Of a stretch of DNA of 64,000 bases, positions 22,552 to 34,938 are shown in pieces. Both the position numbers and the translations under genes were made by a program. The DNA lies in the NCBI GenBank assembly GCA_964017065.1, contig OZ024783.1, positions 9,189,367 to 9,253,366 on the forward strand, given 5' to 3'. Numbering within the stretch: the first letter of the stretch is position 1; each line of letters starts with the position of its first letter. The notes beneath the pieces were generated by a model. That model saw only the letters and a program-made list of their open reading frames with translations, did no database searches and was not told the origin of the DNA. The DNA is from Haliclona indistincta (Eukaryota; Porifera; Demospongiae; Haplosclerida; Chalinidae).

Positions 22552-22983
22552 ATGAAGGCTACATTGGTTCTCATGCTAGTGGCAGTGACCATCGGGTGCT
22601 GCTACTGTCAACCACTGGATAAAGAACCAGAGAGTGAATTTATGTTATGCATGCATTAAATTAATTTTGTCATTAATATTTACAGGGGTGCTGTGCTTCA
22701 CGCAAAATGTCTACTGTCGTGGAATACCTATAGCTGTTGAACATTGCTGCAGTCAACATAACGGAAAATCTTACATGCTTGGTGCAAATTGTTATAGGTG
22801 TGTTGTTAAGGACTTTGCAAAGCCACAGAGTAAGTTATTTAACTAAAATTAAGTATAGTTAGACACAATAACTTTATTAAAAGTAACGAATTTTCTTGTT
22901 TTGTGAACTTTTTATATAACATTGAAAAAATCACGGATTGTTAGATGATAATTATAATTGTTATACTTCCTGCAGAGTGTTAA
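22552..22983 (+). CDS. Three-exon gene for a small secreted cysteine-rich protein
   Basis: Coding exons 22552-22633, 22686-22829 and 22976-22983, with phase-1 introns on both sides of exon 2. The N-terminus MKATLVLMLVAVTIGCCYC is a clear signal peptide. Exon 2 (48 codons) forms one module: LCFTQNVYCRGIPIAVEHCC, then GKSYMLGANCYRC. The last exon adds only Lys-Cys-stop, so the protein ends in Cys. Length is about 78 residues. A phase 1-1 exon carrying one disulfide-rich module is typical of shuffled extracellular domains. The CC-x6-SY-x3-G-x2-CxxC pattern recalls Cys-rich modules of sponge and cnidarian secreted proteins, but I cannot name the family. The first donor (A-gtgaat) is weak. An AATAAA lies at about 23097. 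Confidence 0.7.
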
Positions 22984-23129
22984 AAGTGCCATCATGGAAT
23001 GAGAGCTGTCACAAAAGGACTTTTCGTGCATTAACATTAACTTCCACACACTCAATAGAACAGGATATTCTTGTATACACTGTTAAAGCAGCTCTAATAA
23101 AAAATTTAATTCTGAAATTGTCATTATGA

Positions 23130-23985
23130 TGATCCTACCAAGTTACGTGAATTAGCTGCTTTTTTATGCACACACTATATAGACTGATTATTCAGTCACG
23201 TATACCAAGGGTTACAAAAGTATTACTGATTTACTAAGTACTAAGTACAACAGTCAATCGCAGATAGACACCGTGCCAGCAATCAACATCATCAAATCGT
23301 CATCCCGCATCAAACCCCGACTGTTTTGTGAGAAAGAGAACTGTGGGAAGAGTTGTCAGCGATATTTTGCAGCTCTGATCCATGCCTAGTTTTGTTTCAG
23401 CTCTCCAAGCTTAACAATATCGCTCAATACTGTAGTATTGTTGGGTGTATTCGTGTGTGGTAAGAAGCCTATAAGGAACGAGTTTTTAGCGTTCCCCGTA
23501 CCTGGCTCCTGGTAGCCTGACACTGATATCATGGACAATACGTACATCGCTGAATTCGGCTAGAAAATTCCTTTTAGAGAAGTTCGAAACAATAGTCTAG
23601 GCTCCTACAGACTCGAATGTTACGTTCAACTATACTGCAGTAGCCTAGCATTGCAGTATGGCTGCAAAAACAGCCCAGAAACTACACTTCCCACAGCACA
23701 TCGATGGCGGCCATCTTTCCCACAAATAGGCGGAATTGACGATTCTATGACACATAGCCCTTTCTATGCCCTAATGACGCCATGTGGCATCATTACATGC
23801 TAATACATGCTCCGCCCACTCTACATAAAAGAACCCAAGAGATAATTAATTTTTTTATTTACGCAATGCAAGTTTACTGCAGGGATCACTGATCTTAGCC
23901 CACCCACTGTGTTCTACATACACCACCGAATGCGGTAATATTGCAGTGTCAATAGGCATGCAACATATTATACATGTGCAATAAT
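23130..23985. other. Stretch without a recognisable gene
   Basis: Short open frames only; nothing that resembles an exon series or repeat was identified. Confidence 0.5.
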
Positions 23986-24119
23986 AGAAAATTTCTAACG
24001 AAATCAAAAGGATGTAGGGATGGAGAAATCTGCAACTGGTCCACAATGTAAACCAACAAGGAACTAGCATGCAATGGTAACATGATTGACCGGATAATAG
24101 ACCAATCATATATCTGTCC
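23986..24119 (+). repeat. Diverged single arm of the 53-kb foldback family
   Basis: aaatttctaacgaaatcaaa, ggatgtagggatgg, then caaggaactagcatgcaatg and tcctacatcaatcgct match the left arm of the element at 52965-53116 in order, with scattered differences. The second arm is absent, so this is either a solo unit or half of an old foldback. Confidence 0.7.
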
Positions 24120-24348
24120 TACATCAATCGCTACATAATAGAAACAGCATTCCTGGCCGGCTGTAGCCAGTAAAAACTGCCGTCGAGCTTACAGTCAACG
24201 TATTCCTGCAAGGTAATTGAAAGATAAAACTTGTCCAGAGTGTAGGTATTTACTATTAATTTTTGCGAGACATTCTTTGTTAATAACAGACCAAATGTAG
24301 CCAAAAGTATATACTACACACAGCAGCTATAATCTAAATGCTATCCCA

Positions 24349-24500
24349 CTACTATCCCAAGTGCACCACCACCACCACCATCACCTCCACTGAGTGCACC
24401 ACCACCTCCACCGAGTGCACCACCGGCGCCTCCTCCTCCATGCCCATGCCATTCCATGCCATGCTCCATGCCTAATTGTGTCACATCACAAGAAAAATGG
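24349..24500 (+). other. Proline-rich low-complexity coding-like stretch
   Basis: A CAC/CCA-rich tract reads PPPPPSPPLSAPPPPPSAPP, followed by PCHSMPCSMPNC in one plus frame. Splice-like signals nearby are weak. It may be a proline-rich exon or simply a CCA microsatellite. Confidence 0.25.
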
Positions 24501-25012
24501 AAAAGTCCGTGACCATACGCGCCATGTGACAGTCTTGTCATGACTGTTTGTTTGCCCTTCAGGAGGTAAAATCAGGCAAAAGATCATCATTGTTATTATA
24601 ACAATGTGCTCATTTGAATATTCCGCCTAATCGAAAATCAAAATTTAAAGCATTTCTAAGCAAGGGTGTACAGTCTTCGACAAGAGGGCTCAATCACTCC
24701 CTATTAAGTCGTCTTTAACGGAGTCCATCTTTAGCTTAGCATAATTGCCTCTCTTGCACTTGGAAATGACCCATTAGAAGAAGTATGAACAAACCGACTT
24801 TGTGAATATAACTAAGAGGAAAGAATTTGTCTGGAATGACGACGAGGCAGAGTTGCTTCACTTACAGAGCAACAAAGAGAGTCAAAAATGAGTACAGAGA
24901 GCATGTCAGGAAAATTAAAGCTTCCAGCAAGTATTAAAATCCATTAACTCTCTAGGGCCTAATTCATTTCGGGTGACTAATGCTCTATGCCGGTATTAGC
25001 CATCATTTGACA

Positions 25013-25451
25013 AACTCTCCGCCCACAGGGGAGACTCTCCGTCCACAGGAGAGACTCTCCGCCCACAGGGGAGACTCTCCGTCCACAGGAGAGACTCTCC
25101 GTCCACAGGGGAGACTCTCCGTCCACAGGAGAGACTCTCCGTCCACAGGAGAGACTCTCCGTCCACAGGGGAGACTCTCCGTCCACAGGAGAGACTCTCC
25201 GTCCACAGGGGGGACTCTCCATCCACAGGAGAGACTCTCCGCCCACAGGGGAGACTCTCCGTCCACAGGAGAGACTCTCCGTCCACAGGGGAGACTCTCC
25301 GTCCACAGGAGAGACTCTCCGTCCACAGGAGAGACTCTCCGTCCACAGGGGAGACTCTCCGCCCACAGGGGGGACTCTCCGTCCACAGGGGGGACTCTCC
25401 GTCCACAGGGGAGACTCTCCGTCCACAGGAGAGACTCTCCGTCCACAGGGG
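25013..25451. repeat. 20-bp minisatellite, about 22 copies
   Basis: Units of 20 bp (gagactctccgtccacaggg with C/T and A/G variants). Because 20 is not a multiple of three, all frames pass through the same 60-base, 20-residue superrepeat, and several frames stay open on both strands. These long frames are therefore by-products, except perhaps the plus frame that runs on into coiled-coil coding sequence. Confidence 0.95.
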
Positions 25452-25646
25452 ATGTAAAGAGAGAGGAAGAGAGGTTGCGCATGGAATTTAGGGAGAGACT
25501 GAAGCAATAAAGACGAAAGAATTGGATGACAGAGAAGAGGAAATAAAAAGAGAAAGAGAGAAAATGGAAAGACACAGAGAGCTAATGCAAAGAGAGAGAG
25601 ATCTGATGCAAAGAGAGAGAGAGAGAAAGCAAGTAGAGATCGAGTA
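25452..25646 (+). pseudogene. Coiled-coil coding fragment after the minisatellite, frameshifted
   Basis: One frame gives DVKREEERLRMEFRERLKQ then stop at 25508. Another, overlapping, gives TKELDDREEEIKREREKMER and RHRELMQRERDLMQRER, ending at 25646. Both are strongly helical Arg/Glu coiled-coil patterns, so a one-base change near 25495 probably splits one sequence. Family unknown. A degraded SANT-like start (FVWNDDEAELL) lies upstream at about 24820-24850. Confidence 0.4.
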
Positions 25647-25649
25647 GAA

Positions 25650-26900
25650 ATCAAGGCAGGGAAGACGAAGAAGATTCTGATTTAAAGGAAAAAGTGAACA
25701 AGTTGGTGAAAATAGAGGAGGAACGATCAAAAGTGAATTGACTTTACATATAATTTTTAATGCAGGATTAGATTTATTCTTCAACTAATGTTGTTATGCT
25801 TTTTAGACTCGGATTGTGCGTCCACAATATTAGCCAAAGGTCCAAAGCCATTAAGAAGATAATCTGGAAAAATATTTCACACAAGTTGGTGGAGTATCAC
25901 TGCTATTGGATCCGACTTTGTATGATCCATTAGCTCAAGTAGCTTCGCTTCTTCCGACACTATCGAGGTAGCTCCACTTCAGCTATGTTCTCGTCAACAA
26001 GTTAGCTTTGACTATTCAAAGGATCCTTCGCAATGGCATAGATTCGATTTCACATCAAATAAAACCGAGAAAAAGAATAGCTTAGTCTAGAATGACGGTG
26101 AGGCATTGTTACTCACAAATACAAGGTAAGGTGTTTGACAAAGTAGAAGAGTCAGTCAAATTGAGTATAGCAACCATCTAGCTTTTCGAGAATATAAACT
26201 TCGGACAAGTATAGACGTCTGTAAATTTGGAGAGACCGGTCATATAAACAACTAAGCCAGAACAACACCATCCTGATCGGTGTAGCAAAATTATATATAA
26301 CTACAAAGACAGATATCATTACAATTTCTCCATCAAACACAAAACATTCAAAATAACAATCACTCTAATTTCTTCATCAGACATGACCCAACATTGTAAC
26401 AATGTTCAGATCTATCTATTGTTGCTTTGCATGCCTTCAGAATTGTTACAATCTCTCATGGCTATGAACAGTGCCCTGAGCATCAGTAGCATCTCCTCGA
26501 CTACACAAGATAACAACACTCACTTTAATATTGATACATTTTATAGTTCTTACTCTCTTCCATAGAAATATCTACTCCCACACGCACCACGATAATGACA
26601 AATTGAGCCATAGCCACGAACACAGGTTAAACAGGCTGCTTTTGTTCTTGTCAACAAACTTTTAACACCTACACTGACTGAAGATTGCTTCCAGAACTTT
26701 CTACAAATATTATACAATCGTCTGAATTTTCACTTGAAGCTACAATGTTTTGATGATGATTTGAGCGAAATGTCTGTCAATGTCACTAGTCCATAATAGC
26801 TTGTCTTTACACAATCATTACTGAGTTGATTTGTAAAAACTATGGCTGCGACACCAAAGAGCCTTAAATAGTTGCTAAAATTCCACATAATAATATTTGC
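25650..26900. other. Stretch without an intact gene
   Basis: A second WNDDEAELL-like word in decayed form (WNDGEALLL) occurs near 26083, matching the one near 24835, so parts of 24.8-26.1 kb look like two copies of the same degraded sequence. Nothing else is recognisable. Confidence 0.4.
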
Positions 26901-26928
26901 TTTATTGAACAGCAAGTTCGTCTTTTGA

Positions 26929-27300
26929 GTGTCGTCTTCCTCGCACAGCAGAGAATCTTATTCATGACAACTATTTTAGCCACAGTGCTAAGCGCTAGGC
27001 TGAATTCAAGAAATTTCAATGGTTTGCTGAGGTTGAACCACACAAGATTCTCATGCCATGTCAAACCAGGTGGCTGTCGTTGCGTTCATGTGTGCGCCGT
27101 CTCATTGAGCAGTGGGATGCTTTGAAGCAGCTGTAAGCACCGACAATATGTTAGCACCTCAGAGAATTGTAAGCCAAATGAAAAATCCAATCTGGATATT
27201 CTCTACTTGCACTTCTTGATTTTGTTTTGCCTAAGTTCACAAAGTTGAACTTAATGTTTCAAAGCTCAAAGACGACACTTCACTGCTTATCTGAGGACTG
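26929..27300 (+). pseudogene. hAT-superfamily transposase relic
   Basis: LPRTAENLIHDNYFSHSAKR, a stop, AEFKKFQWFAEVEPHKIL and MPCQTRWLSLRSCVRRLIEQ follow in one frame. The CxTRWLSL core with PHKIL before it and EQW-x-ALK after it is diagnostic for hAT/ZBED-like transposases. A frame change then gives LLALLDFVLPKFTKLNLMFQ and HCLSED. Stops and frame changes make it a pseudogene; the N-terminal BED finger and the dimerisation domain are absent. Confidence 0.7.
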
Positions 27301-28900
27301 AGTACAGTATATAGCTTGTACTGTATTATCTAAGCTACATGAGTGCAAGTCGCTTTACAAGTAACAAGCTCCTGTTTGCTGCTGTACGTCACAAGGCCAC
27401 AGCCTTCTTTGTATGCTGCTGGTAAAAATCTATTCATGATACAAAAGCTGCCCAGTGGCTGGTGTGGCACTAGACACTCCTATCTTGCTAAATCCGAGAC
27501 AATACCTCAGTGAAATTTTTGCAGTGCCACTGTTTGCATACTCACCATGGTAACCATATAGGCTGTGGAGTGTGTTTGGATATCACTACATGCTGGATTG
27601 GAGTTGAAGGCTCTTTCCCGTATGCGCTCCTGCACGTACTAGGTAGCACACATTGATGTTCAACTTCAAAATATTTGTTTTAGAAATCTACTTCGACTGA
27701 TTTGCAGTTTTGCTAGAAGACCTTATGGGTCATACTGTGTCACAATTTGTCTGTTATTGGTCAGTAACTAGGCGACAACATACCTTCACACCTCAGTGTG
27801 CAACCTGTGAATTTATATTTTGGGCATTTATTGCAATTTTAAGCAGCTAGTACAATATCATTCATTCATGAGAATCACTTCTTGTATTATCCAATGTAGC
27901 AAAATGTGATTTTATGCACATAATTATAAGTGTAGATATTAATCGTGAAACGTGAATTTTATACTTAAACTGAAATGGTGGTCTACCAACATCTGTATTC
28001 TACTACTATCTACTTACTAGTGTACCAAATTTGGCACTTTAATCACAAAATGCACGATTGTTCTGCTATGTGGTCCAACCACTATAAGCATTGTTGTTAT
28101 TCACACTAAAATACTTGTAAAGACACCTAGCCATACATCTATCATTGTCAGATAAAGTGAGAATGTGTTGGAACTGATTCACAAAGAGTAAGGTTTTGAC
28201 AAGAATGGACATCACAGGCTCACAACATTCTTTCAACTACAAAGAAGAACACAACACAACAAGTCAACAACACGAGTAAAGTGAAGGAACGAGGATACAC
28301 GTGCAGAAAGCACACAACAGTGTTCGCCTCACTGTCAGCACTACGTACAATCATTTACAAAGAATTCTCAACACAATCACACTACTATAACCCACCAAGA
28401 CAAGTTGTTAGCCTCTGCTGTGAACCAAAATTAATGTCAACACAACATACGCAGAAACATTTTCTACAAAGAAAACTAGGTGATCGACTTGCAGTAGTAA
28501 TGCGAGAAAATGATGTAAATCAGTCGCCGTAAGTGCTAGTTTCACACTACATTTTATCGATGAAAAACGTGTACAATGTAAAGATGAACATATGAGTCAC
28601 ACGACACGCAATTTGCTGTTAAACAGCTCACGTTTATAAATCGTTTATGCATTGCACAATACAAATAGTGAGACTTACCGTAGCTTGGAGCAGACCTCAT
28701 ACCACACATAGAATTATTTACTTACGCACTTACATACAATATTATATACAGTCAGTTAAGTAGGAATATACCAAAGCTATTACGCAAAAACTTATTCTCA
28801 ACTACATGTAAGCATTTGTACTCCAGTACAGAGCGGTACGATTATACCAAGCATTCATACTTTAGTATCGTGTTTTCTACTAAGCAATACATTGTTTTAA
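27301..28900. other. Stretch without a recognisable gene
   Basis: No domain, array or inverted repeat seen. Short open frames only (for example 28281-28532), with no family resemblance. Confidence 0.5.
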
Positions 28901-28924
28901 CTAAGTACCTTTTCGTCTCTATTT

Positions 28925-29190
28925 GAACTTTGTGAAGTTGAGAGAGAAGAGCAGGATACGATGAGAGAGACAGAGAGTTCGGCCATTTCAGTAACAGATG
29001 ACCAGCCAACTGCAGCCTATGAGGAGGACAGAGAAATAAGTAATATTTGAACACTATTATTGTAGTACCATGTCATAATAGATGGGTTAGTTGTGTTGGT
29101 CGACAGTAGATCAACAAGTGAAGACCAGTTTGTGTCCAGCCTGCGTCTCTTAGCTGAGAAAAAGATAAAACAAATCAAAGATAAAAAATA
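28925..29190 (+). CDS. Possible exon pair of an unknown gene
   Basis: One plus frame reads CEVEREEQDTMRETESSAIS followed by DDQPTAAYEEDREI (to about 29040), and a second gives STSEDQFVSSLRLLAEKKIK ending QIKDKK and stop at 29190. Composition suggests real coding of an acidic then basic C-terminus. The splice phases I tried do not join cleanly, so this is a tentative call. Confidence 0.25.
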
Positions 29191-29773
29191 GCACAATATC
29201 ACATACAATAATATAAAAAATAGAAACTGGACAATTATTGTTGAAAGCTATTCTGCTACTCTACTTGGACTTGGAGCAGTTAGATTATAGCAATAGCTAA
29301 CCAAACAGTATTCACGCATCTCGTACTTGTACTCGCATGGCTCCGGTCGATGTAGCTCCAATGTAAACACAAGCTGCAAGACCATGTAGTGGTGGTCTCT
29401 ACGATGCTTGCATTGCGCATTCAAAGTGTAAACAATGTCATTGGCATAACTATGACATCATTGCAGGGGCGGTGGTGGAATTAAGATGGCGACATAGCCA
29501 GTAATCACTTGAATAAGTGTGTACTATATTCATTATGGTTTCTGTCGCCATTAGTACAAATAATGAAAAGGTCAGAGTTAGTACAACTGCAACAATCGGG
29601 TCATCATACAAGGAGCAGTTCTTAGTTTGCTGCTCTGCTGACGTAATATTGTGAGGGGCGAGCCTGAGCGAGAAATGCTATAAATTTATGTCTGAAATAG
29701 ATCACCTCAAAATTTGGCAACTGGTGAAGGGTATGTGTACATGGTATCCCTCAGCTTGTCTCACCAATAAAAG

Positions 29774-30015
29774 GAAAGCAAGTGCGTTATTTTGATGCAA
29801 GGCTGAATGATGGCAAGAAAGTGAGACGTGTCGTGTCGTTTGATGGTGAGCTACAACCATTAATGAAAAAGGCAGAAGAGAAGTCCGTTGTAGCCCTTGA
29901 GAACAGTAACGTTAAAAACAACACGTTGACATGTCAACTGGAGGTCCATTTGAACAAGTATTCGATAGTGAGTTGTTCACCACGTAAGTTTGAGCTGGGA
30001 GAGTGTGCTTTCTGA
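29774..30015 (+). pseudogene. OB-fold-like (RPA-type) ORF fragment
   Basis: GKQVRYFDARLNDGKKVRRV, then VSFDGELQPLMKKAEEKS, VALENSNVKNN and PRKFELGE. The order R-YF-D, then VRRVVSFD, VALEN and a SP(R/K)KFE end resembles OB-fold single-strand-binding domains repeated in invertebrate transposon-linked ORFs. No start or companion domain is visible. It could instead be an exon of a larger gene. Confidence 0.35.
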
Positions 30016-30468
30016 CATGGACGGAACTACAGTGCAAATCTATGCACGCAGAAGTGATGTATTTTCCTGTCGGTTGACATAGGAATTAGAAGGGAAATAT
30101 GCTCCTGAAATTTGTAAGTAAATTACATGGTGTAGCAGGTGACACGTGTCTGTTGTAGTATTTAAAACTAGACATGTGAAGTAGTTGAGCATTCTTAGGT
30201 TTTGAGCACTCCACAGTCTATTTTCTTTTCAATGAAATCATCAAATCTTCGCATATACTTCGGTAACTTATGATGGATCCTACTCTCGACGCCCCTGACC
30301 CTGCGGCATAGATGGCTACGATGCTCAGTGAGATTCGGGAGTCTCAGAGAACCTGTAATGTAGTAATCTTTTGTTATGTAATCTGTCCCTCTTGTCGCCA
30401 GTCAGTCTGTCACCTTTTGCACTTGTGTCATTGAGTGCTGTAAGGCATTACTTCTCTCTGTTTCAATA

Positions 30469-31023
30469 ATGTCTGAAACTAGACTGGAAGACGATCGGTG
30501 CATTCATCTCGTCAAGAAAAAGCTGGATTCTGGATTTTCCAGACCGTCAGTTGCCATTGACTCGTTTGAGGTAAATCATGTTTTATAATGTTCATAACAT
30601 TAGATCTTGGACTAACAAAAGATGGAGGAGCAAGTCCTGGCTGAGTGTTGCAAGAACACTTGAGTATAGCCGTTACTTGGATTTTCCTACAGGCCAGCAG
30701 TTATCTTAGAAGATTTATCATAGCTATCTCAATACACTTGAGTACATTCTGACAAGGTATACGACCAACAATAGAAGCAGGTCGTAAAACACAAGTCAAC
30801 AATCCTTCGAAAAAAAAACAGCTTATTGCACTTTTCGCGATATTTATTGTTTATTCTATTTGGAAACAATTTATTGTTATAATTATTATCAAGAATATTA
30901 TCTTAGTGCGGTAAAGTCACAAAGAAAAAGAGTAAGAAGAGGAGCCTGAGAAAGAAGAAAAGACAAGACAACAAAACTAAAGCCGAGAAGCTGGAGAAAG
31001 TACCTGAAGGGTGTGAAACATAA
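30469..31023 (+). CDS. Possible two-exon gene for a small lysine-rich protein
   Basis: Exon 1 (30469-30570) reads MSETRLEDDRCIHLVKKKLD to VAIDSFE and ends at gtaaat. Exon 2 (30907-31023) follows an ttatcttag acceptor in phase 0 and reads CGKVTKKKSKKRSLRKKKRQ to the stop. The total is 72 residues with a nuclear-type basic C-terminus. Further Lys-rich frames (KKRIRKRKRKTKKKELQL near 31021; AIKAKKKRRKRKETTSQTKK near 31197) continue downstream and suggest duplicated or misassigned exons. Family unknown. Confidence 0.3.
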
Positions 31024-31930
31024 AAGAAACGAATAAGAAAGAGAAAAAGGAAGACAAAGAAGAAGGAGCTTCAGCTAATAGCAGATGCTGTAGAGAAGAC
31101 AGTAGAAAAGAGAAGAAGAAAGAAGACAAGAAAGGCAGAGCTTAAGTTAGGGAAAGATAATTATTGGAGCAGAGGAAAATTTTTCCACTAGTGCGATAAA
31201 AGCCAAAAAGAAAAGAAGGAAGAGAAAGGAAACAACTAGTCAAACGAAGAAGGATGAAATATTAATGGTAGCATCAGTAAAGCCTGACGAAGAGGGATAA
31301 TAAGGAAAAAGAAAGACAGAGTGAAGAAAAGGACTTTGTAGCTGACTAGTAGCATGCACACAGTAGCCTACACAGGTAGCTACATGTTTCGATCAAACCT
31401 GCTGATAGTTGACTGCAATCCTAGATACTCACTATTTCGACAAGCATTCGCTGTCTCGGTACGCGTATTTTGCTCCCTCGGTACGTGTCTCCCTCCTGGT
31501 AGCCGGCCCGCCACGTCGTTACATTTCCTGGTGCTTGGTTGCAACAGTTGAGAAATATTCATAGTTGCATGCTACAAGAGGTTCATCCAAGTTGCAATTT
31601 ATGCTTTATGCTAAAGCATCTTAACCAATATCCATCATTTTAACAAGAGGCACTCCATGTTCAACCAATCTTTGACGATGATGATAAGTGAACTTTTTAT
31701 GACCTGTTTGATGCGAGTTCTTCACACGAAGACGAGAAGTCCCGGTAGTCCCGTCTAAATTAGTACTAAAATAAACCGAGGTGAATTTGTCGACATGGCA
31801 GAGCTAATACAGATAAAATAATAAATCGAATCGAATGATGGCTACTTGGTTAGTATTATATTGTGCACCAAGCTCGTGTATTTATCTACTTCACTGAGTA
31901 ACCTCTTGCCCTCTTTTTTAGGCTACATTT

Positions 31931-32083
31931 ATGTCGACTAAATCTAGAAAAAGACGCTGCTCGTATTCTGATGATGTTTGGCCAAAGCGAAGACCTATCG
32001 TTGTCCGTAAAATGAATAACTGGTTGTCCATAAAAAAATATTTTAATAAACGAAAAGCTGTTGCCGTTCCATCAATTTCATGA
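31931..32083 (+). CDS. Possible 50-residue basic ORF
   Basis: A short ATG frame reads MSTKSRKRRCSYSDDVWPKR and continues Lys/Arg-rich to a stop at 32081-32083. A good acceptor-like cttttttag lies nine bases upstream, so it could be a final exon. No family recognised. Confidence 0.2.
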   Translation: MSTKSRKRRCSYSDDVWPKRRPIVVRKMNNWLSIKKYFNKRKAVAVPSIS

Positions 32084-32296
32084 GTCCAATATCAATATTA
32101 TGCTGTCTAGTAGCACATTGACTCTGATATATAATGGTTTATGTCAAAAAATATCATGTTCGGAGGTACATGACAGAATTTATCAGAGAGCGCTATTCTG
32201 CATCCGATTGGTTTCAATGCTGACCAGATGATAAATTAGATTTATTTTGATAAATCGAAGCTAACAGGCAGATCTCGAGCTGCAACAGCCAAAAGT

Positions 32297-32600
32297 GTGG
32301 TAGTGACCGTCCTAGCCTTGGAAAAACCAAGGCGTGAAGTGCCCGACCTCCTCAGTTGGATTCAGTGCCTCACTATGTATGCCTGTGTCCTCAGAGAGTC
32401 CTACCCGGAACTTAGACGAGGTCTATGGGCGTACCAGATTTTCATCGTGAGAGAAGCACGCAAATGTGGGAGGGGATAGACTCGATGTTCCGGCGGCAGC
32501 AAGACTGTAGCAGCTGTGAAGATAAAAATTTGGAAGAAAAGCTGAAAATTAATATCATGAACTTTAAATTATTGCTGTGTTCATCGTGGGCAGTCATATA
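32297..32600 (+). pseudogene. Transposon-type ORF fragment (DLLSWIQ family)
   Basis: VPDLLSWIQCLTMYACVLRE, then YPELRRGLWAYQIFIVREA in one frame, and EGIDSMFRRQQ in the next. This order is known from ORF1-like proteins preceding integrase or polymerase genes of cnidarian and sponge elements (memory only). A frame change near 32465 breaks it, and no neighbouring enzyme is present. Confidence 0.4.
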
Positions 32601-32649
32601 TAGCTGTCATAAACTGAACTAACATTATATTTAACTCTATGAACACCAC

Positions 32650-34900
32650 TATTATTTTGACATTATAAAGAGCGATTGGTCGTGAAACCATTGTCTTTCA
32701 CAGAGATATCTTGAACCCCCTAGCATCGAGATAGCTGAGGCAACTGAGGCTGGTGAGAATCAGTCTCAAATATTTTCAAAAGAGCCAAAGGGAATAGAAC
32801 CAGAAGAATTTGGAGGGTGTTTAACATTAAAATCAACAATTCACATCTTTTACGATTTCAGTATTGAACTGACAATAGCTTCTGCTGCTGAACCAGAGGC
32901 TCTGAAATGTTTGTTTAGTTACTTAGTGAAATGCAAAGAGGATGACAAGGAAAAGAAATTGTTACCCGGCACCTTAACTAGAACTGCATTGTATTGTTGC
33001 TTGCCCGATGTTTTTCGATCTCTCAGTTGCTCACTTGATGTTCTTTGAGCTAAAGTAAGTACGCTTTGAAGCAGGCTGCCCAATGCACATGGGGCTAATA
33101 AGATGATGCTTTAAGATCACAAACACCACCTGGACAAGTTCTCCAGGCAGGATCAAGTAACTGCCGATATGTTGTGAAATTTGTGGAAAAGCAGCACATC
33201 AGTGCTGTTGGGAAGGTGGCTATGCATCATGTTGAGCTGAATTATTGTGTGTGCTGCAAATCTTGTCTGTGTTGGTACCAGTAGGACTGGTGACTAGACC
33301 AATAATAATGAAGAAATGATTTTATAAGCAGTGATATATAGCCGGATTAGTTTCATTTTTCAAACGCTTAAATAAAGAAGAGACACGCCCATAACACAGA
33401 TCAGGTTTGGTTGCACACTCTTCTCGATAATTATTGCAGTGAGGTATTTCGATGAAACTCACAGTCTGTCTATTTGCGGCGTTCGTGATATTCTCGATGA
33501 AAGAATCTTCAATGACTGACATATTAAAGGAAAATGAAATCTATTATATATCTATAGTTATTGAAAATACTTCCAGTAAGCGGAGATGGCAACTGCCTAT
33601 TTAGAGCTGTCAGCTGTCTCTTATTCCAAAATGAAAATCAACACGACAGTGTTCGAGAGATTAAATGAAAAAAACTGATAAAAAGAAAAGATGAGAAAGC
33701 ATTTCGTTTGAGCCATGACATACTCTTTAAAGAGGTAAAATTGCATTTGTGTTAAATGTTTTCACACGGGTGATGTGATGTGATGTGATGTGATGGGTGC
33801 TATGAGGAAGATTAACCCTGGAAGAAGCAGTAAAGAAATTGAACTAGCTTTTGACCACATGGTCTAGTCTATACTTATACTTATTAATAAATAATTAATA
33901 ATTAATTATTTATAAATATACTTATTTATAAATAATTAACATAAAAATGAAATCGATCAGCATGTTGAATCGTACAGTAGTAGTTACAATAGCAATGTTG
34001 AATGATTTCATGATGACTCTGACCTGTTATTAAAGGTCAATGACTGTGAAAATTACATATACAGGTGTAGGCAGAAGCAAGAACTCTGTCTGAAAGAGAT
34101 GAGTGGAAAGAAAAGGCAAACTGTGAATCACAAACTACACAATGTGCGGTGAAGAGAAAAAAGAAAATGTGCACAGCTTGCAAAGAAGAAAACAGATTCT
34201 TGTCTTGAAAGCAAAGCAGAAGAATATCAGGCAGCACGAAGTTCGGAGAATGAATGACAAAGTTGTGTACTACAGGAAACTCTATAAACGAGCAGTTAAT
34301 CAAGACAGATCCAGTGCTCGTCATGGGACCTGCTATGCAATGCTATGCTGTCTACAAGGAGTCTAGCGCAGTAGTACTGCGTAGTTCCATGAACCAAGAT
34401 CATCTAATAAATCCGTGAAGTCCCGTTACTAGAACTAAAATTAACAATCCAAAGTTAGCAACAGCATAATGTCATGCTGCAGTTGCTGCTGGTATCAAAG
34501 TTTACAAAAACCTTATCTACTCAACTGTTTAGAGCTGACATGGACGAGCAGTGAGCACATCGGTCATAGGAGCCTTAAAGAGTTATACTCGGATTGATAT
34601 TCTCAACCTCCAGCACGAACCAGAGGCCTGAAGTTAAAGCATTATTGACCCACTACAGAGTCGAGCCTTGGGATCAACACTCATGTTCAGTAGTGTACAA
34701 AGTTGAATTTGTCACCGTCCGATTATATACTGGTTTTCACTCATAATCCTGTGTCAATAATCTGTGTACACTACACATATCACCATCCATATCACTTTTA
34801 ACATCACACAGATGTCACTATACCTTGAACCAGTACTAATAGTAACACGCTATTACAGCGGTTTACGAAGATCTTGCATAGGGAGCTAAAAGCAGACATC
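32650..34900. other. Gene-poor stretch; one possible exon near 32.86-33.05 kb
   Basis: A plus frame ending LLPGTLTRTALYCCLPDVFR at about 33040 looks coding but is unplaced. A pentanucleotide tract (gatgt)n lies at 33771-33797 and an AT-rich palindromic stretch at 33885-33945. Otherwise nothing recognisable. Confidence 0.4.
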
Positions 34901-34938
34901 ACGTGGAATTACCAAGATCATATGATTTTCTCGTTATC

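Noticed and set aside
24977..25784. Several long minus-strand frames (CGRRVSPVDGES repeats; FSLSLF-rich)
   Set aside because: Shadows of the 20-bp array and of purine-rich coiled-coil coding sequence on the plus strand.
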